A stretch of 13,053 nt of DNA from Azonexus sp. (GTDB taxonomy: Bacteria; Pseudomonadota; Gammaproteobacteria; Burkholderiales; Rhodocyclaceae): the NCBI GenBank assembly GCA_031285115.1, contig JAITWU010000155.1, positions 1 to 13,053 of the forward strand. Reading direction: 5' to 3'. This document shows positions 7,120 through 13,053 of the stretch, piece by piece. The notes beneath the pieces were generated by a model. That model was not told where the DNA came from and made no database searches. It saw only the letters and a program-made list of their open reading frames with translations. The translations under genes and the position numbers were made by a program. Within the stretch, counting starts at the first letter, position 1, and every line of letters starts with the position of its first letter.

Positions 7120-9300
7120 ATGGAACAAAACCAGCGGCTCAACCGGCTCTACGCCAGGACAGGAGTATTCTGGCGGTGGGCATCGAACCCGACCATGCGG
7201 GCCATCCGCAGTGGCCTGTTGCTCGCTTTGCCGCTGGTCATGGCCGGTTGTTTCGCGCTGCTCATCAACCAGTTGCCGATTCCCGCCTATCAACGGGCGA
7301 TGCTGGCCCTTTTTGGCCCCAACTGGCCGCTGTTCGGCGCCACGGTCTGGAGCGGCACGCTCGGCGTGCTCACCTTGCTGATGGTTTTCAGCATCAGCCA
7401 GCAACTGACCATCGGCTACAACCAGAAACACCCGCTGGCCCCGATCAACCCGATCATCACCGCCCTGGTCAGTTTCTCCTCCCTCATCGTCATCACGCCA
7501 AGAATCGAAGGCGTCGGGCTGACCACGCAGTGGACCGGCTCGGGCGGGCTTTTTGTCGGCATCATCGTCGCCCTTGCCGCCACCCGTCTCTTTTTGTTTC
7601 TGGCCAGACGTTCGCGCTTTTCGCTTCATGTCGAAGGGAGCGACGCCGCCATTCCCCAGGCTTTCGCCTCGCTCGTTCCGGGCTTTTTGACGGTGCTGGT
7701 TTTTTCTTCGCTGAGTCTCTTTTTTGACTTTTTGAGCGGCGACGACGGTATCCAGCAATTCCTTCATAACACCTTGCCATCCCTGTTTTCGCTGCTCGAC
7801 CATCCCTTCGGGTCGACCACGGCCTACATTGTCATCGGCCAGGGCTTGTGGTTCATCGGCGTCCACGGCGCCAATCTCCTCGACCCCGTCAATCAGATCT
7901 ACACCCTGGCATTTGAGGAAAACCTTGTCGCCCATGCCGCTGGCGCGCCCATGCCGCATATCGTGACCAAAGTTTTTCTCGACACCTTCGTCTACATGGG
8001 CGGGGCCGGGTCATCGCTCTGTCTGCTCGCCGCTTTGCTGCTCGCCAGCAAAAGCAGCGGCAGCCGCAAGCTGGCGAAACTTTCCATATTGCCGGGTATT
8101 TTCAATATCAACGAGCCGCTGCTGTTCGGGTTGCCGGTCATCCTCAATCCGGTTTTTCTCATTCCTTTCATCCTCACGCCATTGACGCTGGCCTTGTGCA
8201 GTTATCTGGCGATTGTCGCCGGACTCGTTCCGCTCCCTCTGGTTTCGATCAACTGGACCACGCCCCCGATCATCGGCGGCTATATTGCCACCGGCTCAAT
8301 CGCTGGCAGCTTGCTGCAATGTTTCAATCTTTGTCTGGGGACGTTGATCTACATCCCCTTCGTCAAAATTTCCGACCGGATCAAGGCTGATCGTCGGCAG
8401 GAAGTCTTGAACGGTCTGCTGGAAGTCGCCTGTAGCAACAGAGTCAGCCCCTCGGGCAAAAAATGCCTCGACCGCAGCGACGAAATCGGCGCGCTGGCGC
8501 GGGCGCTGGCCAACGATTTACAAACGTCGCTGCAAACCGGGGCCGGGCTGTACGTCGAATATCAGCCGCAGATCAACCACCTCTCTGGCCGGGTGATCGG
8601 CGCTGAAGGGCTGATTCGCTGGCAACACCCGGTTTATGGTTTGATTCCAGCGCCGATCATGGTCGCTGTTTCCGAAGATGGCGATTTCATCAAACCGCTC
8701 GGCCTCTGGGTGTTGCACGAGATCTGCGGCGAGCGCAAGCGCCTGCGCCACTGCGGTATTGACGACGCCTTCCGCCTTTCGGTCAATGTGTCGGTACTGC
8801 AACTCAACGACCGCAATCTGCTGCGGAAAATTCTCGACGCCCTCACAAAACACGATTTGCAACCCAGCCTGATGGGCATCGAAATTACCGAATCGGTCGC
8901 CCTCGATCTTGGCGCCGGACACAGTAAAGTCCTGCGCGAGATTCATCAGAGCGGCATCGCCATTTCGATCGACGATTTCAGCATGGGCCACAGCTCCCCG
9001 CTCTATCTCAAACACTTCCCGGTCGATGTGCTGAAAATCGACAAGACGCTCAGTAAAGACATTACCGAGAACCATACCAGCGTCGAAATCGTCACCGCCA
9101 TCGTCAAGCTGTGCCGCGCCCTCGATGTCGATGTCATCGTCGAGCATATCGAGAATCAGGCGCAAATCGACCTCTTGAGAAAACTCGATTGTCATATTTT
9201 TCAGGGGTATTTTTTCAGTAAACCGATCGACGGCGAAAAGCTGCTGGCTTATCTGCAAGCCGCCAACGACCGTGGCCTGGTCGTCCGCAGCGACGCCTGA
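7120..9300 (+). CDS. PTS EIIC (lactose/chitobiose family) - EAL phosphodiesterase fusion
   Basis: This 726-residue two-domain protein joins a sugar permease to a c-di-GMP phosphodiesterase. Residues ~20-420 are a multi-helix EIIC domain of the lactose/N,N'-diacetylchitobiose family. It has the WFIGVHG motif (His249) and FNINEPLLFGLPVILNP (Glu332 in NEP), which line up with the sugar-site His250 and Glu334 I recall for Bacillus cereus ChbC. After a ~60-residue linker, residues ~480-720 are an EAL domain: Glu496 (EGL in place of EAL), Asn556, Glu588, Asp618-Asp619, Lys639, Glu675 and Gln695, with spacings matching active enzymes; loop 6 reads DDFSMGHSS. Activity is therefore likely. No GGDEF, EIIA or EIIB domain is present. 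ATG 7120 is chosen; TTG 7111 is an alternative, and neither has a clear ribosome site. The chitoporin gene follows directly. Sugar sensing by the EIIC half is inference. Confidence 0.95.
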   Translation: MEQNQRLNRLYARTGVFWRWASNPTMRAIRSGLLLALPLVMAGCFALLINQLPIPAYQRAMLALFGPNWPLFGATVWSGTLGVLTLLMVFSISQQLTIGYNQKHPLAPINPIITALVSFSSLIVITPRIEGVGLTTQWTGSGGLFVGIIVALAATRLFLFLARRSRFSLHVEGSDAAIPQAFASLVPGFLTVLVFSSLSLFFDFLSGDDGIQQFLHNTLPSLFSLLDHPFGSTTAYIVIGQGLWFIGVHGANLLDPVNQIYTLAFEENLVAHAAGAPMPHIVTKVFLDTFVYMGGAGSSLCLLAALLLASKSSGSRKLAKLSILPGIFNINEPLLFGLPVILNPVFLIPFILTPLTLALCSYLAIVAGLVPLPLVSINWTTPPIIGGYIATGSIAGSLLQCFNLCLGTLIYIPFVKISDRIKADRRQEVLNGLLEVACSNRVSPSGKKCLDRSDEIGALARALANDLQTSLQTGAGLYVEYQPQINHLSGRVIGAEGLIRWQHPVYGLIPAPIMVAVSEDGDFIKPLGLWVLHEICGERKRLRHCGIDDAFRLSVNVSVLQLNDRNLLRKILDALTKHDLQPSLMGIEITESVALDLGAGHSKVLREIHQSGIAISIDDFSMGHSSPLYLKHFPVDVLKIDKTLSKDITENHTSVEIVTAIVKLCRALDVDVIVEHIENQAQIDLLRKLDCHIFQGYFFSKPIDGEKLLAYLQAANDRGLVVRSDA

Positions 9301-9313
9301 TGGCGGCCCCGCC

Positions 9314-10666
9314 TTGTTTGCCCGCCACATCGCTTGCCTCGCCGCCCTCTGCGCCAGCCCCGTCTGGGCTGGCGAAAACCTGCCGGAAGCCGATAGCGGC
9401 AGCCCGCTCGCGCCTTTTTTCGCCGATGCCGAATTGACTGGCAACCTGTTCTTTTTTTACCGCGACCGGCAACGCTACCGGGTCGATACCGGCCACGACG
9501 AAACCATCCTCCATCACGCGACCATGCAGTCCAATGTTGAATTCAGCTCCGGCTTCATCGACCAGACCATCGGCCTCGATCTCGGCTATTTCGCCACCGC
9601 TGACAGCGAAAACAGCGGCTATCCCGTCCATGAAATCAGTTTTTTTCCGTGGCGCAACCCGTGGTCGCCGGATTTCGCCAAAAAAGACACCCGCAGCGGC
9701 GGCTCGCTCTACAAGGCCCACCTCAAAATCCAGCACGGCGCTTACTGGGCCAGACTCGGCTATTTTCAGCCGACCGGGCCGGGCGTTCTCGGCGTCAATT
9801 GGTCTTTGCTGCCTGGCGCTTATCTCGGCGGCGAAAGCGGCTGGCAATCCGGCCCGCTCACCGTCGCCGCAGCCTATGCCACACAGTACAAAGCGCCGTG
9901 GTATCAAGACACCTACCATTTCAAAAAAAATGACGGCCTCACCGATGTCGCCTATCTCTGGTCGCTGGGCGGCCGCTATGCGTTCAGCGGGCATCTGACT
10001 GCCGAACTGGCTTATGGTCAATCGCAGCATTACCTGAAAAACGCCCATTTCAAGGTCAAGTACGCCCCGGAACCGGCCTGGTATCTGAGCTACCAGCTCT
10101 ACCTCATGGGCGAACATGGCGACAATACGCCGGGCAACGAACATTTCGCCAGCACAGCCAGCCAGCACTATCTCGCCGTGCTCTACCAGCCGCGCCCCTG
10201 GAGCCTGAAAGCGGAGTTTTTACACAGCCGCGCGCCAACCAGCCAGCCCGGCCACGCCGGTTATTTCGCCTATCGCCTGATCGGCGCTTACGGCGGCGCC
10301 AACGGCGCTTATGAGCCGTGGTGGGACAGCCGCTCGGACTGGAACCACAACCACGAAAGCGCCCTGTTCACGAGCCTTGGCCGCACACTCGACGACTTCG
10401 GCTGGAACGGCTGGCGGATCAGTTTCGCCCTCGTCCGTGGCTGGGGCGGCCGGGTGTACGGCTATGCCGAAACCTTGAATGAACGCGCCTACACGGCGGA
10501 CATCGGCTACACGATCAACACCGGGCGCTTTAGCGGAACGCAGTTGCAACTGCACTATATCCATTACGACAACCAAACCCGGCTGCCCAGTTGGACTGGC
10601 TTCAAAAATGCCTTTCAGGACGAGCGCGACCTCAAGTTCATAATCAGCATTCCGTGGCGCTGGTGA
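9314..10666 (+). CDS. chiP: OprD/ChiP-type outer-membrane chitoporin
   Basis: This is an outer-membrane beta-barrel porin resembling enterobacterial chitoporin ChiP (OprD superfamily), which admits chito-oligosaccharides. With the TTG start at 9314 it has 450 residues and a compact signal peptide (FARHIACLAALCASPVWA, cleavage before GEN). A GTG at 9272 would add 14 residues and overlap the EAL gene; the ribosome site is weak for both. Shared ChiP landmarks are SLYKAHLKIQHGAYWARLGY (from residue 131), QPTGPGVLGVNWSLLPGAY, TQYKAPW, WWDSRSDWN (336-344), the region reading PSWTGFKNAFQDERDLKF near the end, and a C-terminal aromatic residue (IPWRW). Aromatic- and Tyr-rich strands suit a sugar path. 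It immediately follows the EIIC-EAL fusion, so co-expression is likely. The family is firm; the chitin-oligomer specificity is inferred from similarity. Confidence 0.9.
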   Translation: MFARHIACLAALCASPVWAGENLPEADSGSPLAPFFADAELTGNLFFFYRDRQRYRVDTGHDETILHHATMQSNVEFSSGFIDQTIGLDLGYFATADSENSGYPVHEISFFPWRNPWSPDFAKKDTRSGGSLYKAHLKIQHGAYWARLGYFQPTGPGVLGVNWSLLPGAYLGGESGWQSGPLTVAAAYATQYKAPWYQDTYHFKKNDGLTDVAYLWSLGGRYAFSGHLTAELAYGQSQHYLKNAHFKVKYAPEPAWYLSYQLYLMGEHGDNTPGNEHFASTASQHYLAVLYQPRPWSLKAEFLHSRAPTSQPGHAGYFAYRLIGAYGGANGAYEPWWDSRSDWNHNHESALFTSLGRTLDDFGWNGWRISFALVRGWGGRVYGYAETLNERAYTADIGYTINTGRFSGTQLQLHYIHYDNQTRLPSWTGFKNAFQDERDLKFIISIPWRW

Positions 10667-10682
10667 GCGCCTTGCCAGACGA

Positions 10683-12137
10683 TCATTGCGGCGCAGCCGC
10701 CGCCGCTGGCCACAGCAGCCACATCCGGCCACTCTGTTTCATGCGCCCGGCCTGTTCGCCCGCCGCTTTGCCGAAGCCCCAGAAAAAATCAGCGCGCACC
10801 GCGCCACGGATGGCGCCGCCGGTGTCTTGCGCCAGCATCAGGCGATTGAGCGGCTGGCTGGAATTGGGGCGCGTCGTACTCAAAAAAACCGGCGCGCCGA
10901 GTGGAACCGAACGCGGGTCGATGGCGATGCTGCGCTCCGGCGTCAGCGGCACGCCGAGAGCGCCGATGGGGCCATCGCGGCTATCCGGCAGTTCGCGGAA
11001 AAAAACGTAGCTCGGGTTGTTGTTGAGCAGTTCCTCAAGCCGTCCCGGATTGGCCCGCGCCCACGCCTGAATGCCCTGCATCGAGGCTTCTTCCGCTTTC
11101 AGTTCGCCACGGGCGATCAGCAGGCGGCCAATCGACTGGTAGGGATGACCGTTCTGGTCGGCGTAGTTGAGGCGGACGAGGCTGCCATCGGCCAAGCGCA
11201 CCCGGCCCGAGCCTTGCACTTGCAGGAAAAAAAGCTCAACGGCGTCATCGACATAAAGCAGCGTCGGCGCGGGAATGGCGTCGATCCGGCTGGCGATTTC
11301 GCCGCGCGTCCAGTAGGGCACGACGCGCTTCCCTTCGAGGCGGCCACGCACCCGTTTATCCTTGAGTTCCGGGTAGAGGGCGGCGAGGTCGATGGTCAAA
11401 AGATCATCCGGCGCGCCCAGCACCGGCTGCGCGAAGCCCCTGGTTTTTTTGCGGCTGCCGCGCAGCAGCGGCTCGTAATAGCCGGTGACCGGGCCGCTGT
11501 CGCTGCCGTCTGCGGCGATGATGGCGTAGGGCTGCAAATGGCTTTCAAAAAAACTGCGGGCGTCAAAATCGGGCCGCTTGCCCGCTTCACGGGCCAGTTC
11601 GCAGACGCGCTTCCAGTCCCCGCCGTGCGCTCGCCCATCGAGGCCGCGACAGGATTGCAAAAAGGCCGGCCAGGCGGCGGCCACATCGTCATCGCGCCAG
11701 CCCGGCAGTTCGCTCCAGTCGGCGGCTTGCAAGGTGCGCGAGAAAGTTGGCGGCGTCGCCGGCTCCGGCTTCGCCAGCGCGGAGCAAACCGGACAGGCGG
11801 CGCACGGCGGGCAAACCGGCTTGAGCGGTTCGGGCGGAACGGCGGCGCAAGCGGTCAACAGCAGGCTGGCAAGGGCGATGGAGCAAGCCCCCGCGCCGGG
11901 TTTTCTCCCCTCGCCCCTCGCGGGAGAGGGGGCGGGGGAGAGGGGGCGAACGCCGCAGGCATCGTTGTCGGCTACCGAGGAAAGGCGGCTTCGCCGCCCC
12001 ACCCTCGCCCCAACCCCTCTCCCCTCAAGGGAGAGGGGCTTTTGCGGCAAGGGCGAAGGGGCAGCGCCCGGCGTCGCCGGGCGGGCGCTTTGCGCAACGG
12101 CGCTGATAAAGGCAAGAATGGCTTGTATCGGGGACAT
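10683..12137 (-). CDS. mltA: Membrane-bound lytic murein transglycosylase A (MltA)
   Basis: This is an outer-membrane lipoprotein that cleaves peptidoglycan glycan strands with formation of 1,6-anhydromuramic acid. From the lipobox LTAC (Cys97 counted from ATG 12137) the protein runs 388 residues, near the size of known MltA. Visible features are VTGYYEPLLRGSRKKT, PYWTRGEIAS, FFLQVQGSGRVRLADG, GHPYQSIGRLLIARGEL and the 3D-domain motif AQDTGGAIRGAVRADFFWG, with Asp438 as the expected catalytic aspartate. The hydrophobic signal core (CSIALASLLL, residues 85-94) is preceded by ~84 residues encoded by palindromic repeats, far too long for a lipoprotein signal. No ATG, GTG or TTG lies just before the core. 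The nearest in-frame alternative is GTG 12002. The true start is therefore uncertain. The gene ends 16 bases from the convergent chitoporin stop. Confidence 0.92.
   Translation of the reverse strand: MSPIQAILAFISAVAQSARPATPGAAPSPLPQKPLSLEGRGVGARVGRRSRLSSVADNDACGVRPLSPAPSPARGEGRKPGAGACSIALASLLLTACAAVPPEPLKPVCPPCAACPVCSALAKPEPATPPTFSRTLQAADWSELPGWRDDDVAAAWPAFLQSCRGLDGRAHGGDWKRVCELAREAGKRPDFDARSFFESHLQPYAIIAADGSDSGPVTGYYEPLLRGSRKKTRGFAQPVLGAPDDLLTIDLAALYPELKDKRVRGRLEGKRVVPYWTRGEIASRIDAIPAPTLLYVDDAVELFFLQVQGSGRVRLADGSLVRLNYADQNGHPYQSIGRLLIARGELKAEEASMQGIQAWARANPGRLEELLNNNPSYVFFRELPDSRDGPIGALGVPLTPERSIAIDPRSVPLGAPVFLSTTRPNSSQPLNRLMLAQDTGGAIRGAVRADFFWGFGKAAGEQAGRMKQSGRMWLLWPAAAAAPQ
11905..12083. 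repeat. Cluster of GC-rich palindromic repeats in the mltA 5' end
   Basis: Several inverted repeats follow one another. CCCCTC (11914-11919)/GAGGGG (11926-11931) lies inside a larger imperfect C-rich/G-rich pair. GGCGGC (11984-11989)/GCCGCC (11993-11998) has a TTC loop. CCCCTCTCCC (12014-12023)/GGGAGAGGGG (12029-12038) is a perfect 10-base stem with a 5-base loop. CGCCCGGCG (12065-12073)/CGCCGGGCG (12075-12083) is a perfect 9-base stem around one T. The two C-rich units are of a type scattered as intergenic repeats through many proteobacterial genomes; here they lie inside the open mltA frame and read as Pro/Ser/Arg/Gly-rich peptide such as PLSLEGRG and PSPARGEG. Confidence 0.85.
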
Positions 12138-12168
12138 GGCTTTGGTTAGAGTTTGAAATTTCGCCCGA

Positions 12169-12176
12169 AGTATACC
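12169..12176. promoter_or_regulatory. Possible shared -10 region between mltA and the DUF815 gene
   Basis: GTATAC (12170-12175) is a palindrome that reads TATACT on the minus strand (5 of 6 to the -10 consensus, placing the mltA transcript start near 12162) and TATACC on the plus strand. On the plus side it is only five bases before ATG 12182, which would make the DUF815 transcript nearly leaderless. No good -35 is seen on either strand. Confidence 0.28.
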
Positions 12177-12181
12177 TGCCC

Positions 12182-13053
12182 ATGTCCGACACGCTCCCGC
12201 TCGAACAGTTGCTCACCCGCGCCGAGGCGCTTTTTGCGCGGCTCGAAGCCATTCTGCCGCCGCCCGCGCCGCCCGCCGATTGGCGAAACGCCATCGCCTT
12301 TCGCTGGCGCCAGCGGCAGGGGCGCGGTTTTTTGCAGGCGGTGCATAACCCGCACGCCATCCGTCTCTCTGACCTCGCTACCATCGACGATCAGAAAGAA
12401 CGCATTTGCGCCAACACGCGCCAGTTTGTCGCGGGGCAACCAGCCAACAACGTGCTCCTGACCGGTGCGCGCGGCAGCGGCAAATCCTCGCTCGTCAAGG
12501 CCGTGCTCAACGAATACGCCGCTCAGGGTCTGCGCCTGATCGAAGTCGATAAAGACGATCTGGTCGACCTCGCCGACATCGTCGATCTGCTGGCCGGGCG
12601 GCCCGAACGCTTCATCATTTTCTGCGACGATCTTTCTTTCGACGCGGGCGAGACGGCCTACAAGGCGCTCAAATCGGTGCTCGACGGCTCGGTCGCCGCG
12701 CCCCCGGACAATGTGCTGATTTACGCCACCTCCAACCGCCGCCACCTGATGCCGGAGTATTTTTCGGAAAACCTCGAAACCACGCGGGTCGATGAAGAAA
12801 TCCACCCCGGCGAGGCGACTGAGGAAAAAATCTCGCTTTCCGAACGTTTCGGCCTGTGGATTTCCTTCTACCCCTTCAGCCAGGACGATTACCTCGCCGT
12901 CGCCCGCCACTGGCTGCGCCATTTCGGCGTCGCTGAAAAAACCATCGCCGCCTGCGAGCGCGAGGCGCTCAACTGGGCGCTCGGACGCGGTTCGCGCTCG
13001 GGCCGCGTGGCCTGGCAATTCGCCCGTGATTTGGCCGGGAAGGACGCAAAAGC
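12182..13053 (+). CDS. DUF815 family AAA-type ATPase (3' end outside window)
   Basis: This is a predicted P-loop ATPase of the DUF815 group. The frame is open from ATG 12182 to the right edge, 290 residues, which is nearly the full usual length. The N-terminal ~80 residues are a helical pre-domain containing ADWRNAIAFRWRQ and LSDLATIDDQKERICANT. The Walker A motif is GARGSGKSS (95-103), and Walker B is FIIFCDDLSF (144-153). IYATSNRRHLMPEYFSEN is the sensor-1 segment with its polar Asn, and GRGSRSGRVAWQFARDL near the edge contains likely sensor-2/arginine positions. No membrane segment is visible. The cellular role of DUF815 proteins is not established as far as I know. It is divergent from mltA with a 44-base gap and has no ribosome binding site upstream of the ATG. 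Confidence 0.92.
   Translation, partial: MSDTLPLEQLLTRAEALFARLEAILPPPAPPADWRNAIAFRWRQRQGRGFLQAVHNPHAIRLSDLATIDDQKERICANTRQFVAGQPANNVLLTGARGSGKSSLVKAVLNEYAAQGLRLIEVDKDDLVDLADIVDLLAGRPERFIIFCDDLSFDAGETAYKALKSVLDGSVAAPPDNVLIYATSNRRHLMPEYFSENLETTRVDEEIHPGEATEEKISLSERFGLWISFYPFSQDDYLAVARHWLRHFGVAEKTIAACEREALNWALGRGSRSGRVAWQFARDLAGKDAK

Noticed and set aside
7108..7959. 283-codon minus-strand frame under the EIIC domain
   Set aside because: Its Gln/Lys/Asp/Glu-rich sequence is the typical antisense of hydrophobic codons; no recognisable family.
9300..9302. ATG overlapping the EIIC-EAL stop as a porin start
   Set aside because: It is out of frame with the porin; only GTG 9272 or TTG 9314 keep the signal peptide in frame.
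8518..9444. 308-codon minus-strand frame under the EAL domain
   Set aside because: It spans the EAL region and the porin start, has no ribosome site, and is explained by codon bias of the plus-strand genes.
11905..12083. Repeat cluster considered as a CRISPR array or terminator
   Set aside because: Units differ in sequence and spacing, there are no uniform spacers, and no T-run follows the hairpins.
10686..12149. 487-codon open frame on the plus strand opposite mltA
   Set aside because: It mirrors mltA codons and shows Arg/Ala/Gly-rich sequence without motifs; mltA has the catalytic 3D-domain motif.
12146..13018. 290-codon minus-strand frame under the DUF815 gene
   Set aside because: The plus strand carries Walker A and Walker B motifs in order; the minus product has none.

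Overview
The window looks like chromosomal DNA of a denitrifying betaproteobacterium, most likely Rhodocyclales (Dechloromonas/Azonexus/Propionivibrio-like). The reasons are high GC, a sigma factor-DUF3619-DUF3106-RDD gene order that I associate with that group, a cytochrome-c-type nitric oxide reductase (norCB), and GC-rich palindromic repeats of the CCCCTCTCCC/GGGAGAGGGG type. This placement is inference from gene content; no search was run.

Layout, left to right. (1) 1-1190, minus: 5' two thirds of the acetolactate synthase large subunit (ilvI/ilvB), which leaves the window on the left. (2) 1305-3212, plus: a tightly coupled four-gene operon of an ECF-like sigma factor, a one-helix membrane protein with anti-sigma layout (DUF3619), a secreted helical-repeat protein (DUF3106) and an RDD-family membrane protein. 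Junctions overlap by a few to about 30 bases. (3) 3250-4449, minus: an orphan branched-chain-amino-acid-type periplasmic binding protein. (4) 4717-6538, plus: norC and norB, closed by a strong intrinsic terminator at 6563-6594; norQ/norD do not follow. (5) 6608-6991, minus: a small DUF302 protein. (6) 7120-10666, plus: a PTS EIIC permease domain of the lactose/chitobiose family fused to a complete EAL c-di-GMP phosphodiesterase domain, followed at once by an OprD/ChiP-type chitoporin. (7) 10683-12137, minus: membrane-bound lytic transglycosylase A, whose apparent N-terminus is made of palindromic repeats. (8) 12182-13053, plus: a DUF815 AAA-type ATPase that runs off the right edge.

The most notable region is 7120-10666. 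The EIIC half keeps the sugar-site His and the NEP motif of ChbC-type permeases, but no EIIA or EIIB is encoded in the window. The EAL half keeps all eight expected catalytic and metal-binding residues at canonical spacing. Together with the chitoporin, this suggests a module in which chito-oligosaccharides enter through the outer membrane and are bound at the inner membrane by a protein that lowers c-di-GMP. There is no gene-free stretch longer than 300 bases; the longest gap (4450-4716) holds the divergent promoters of the binding protein and norC.
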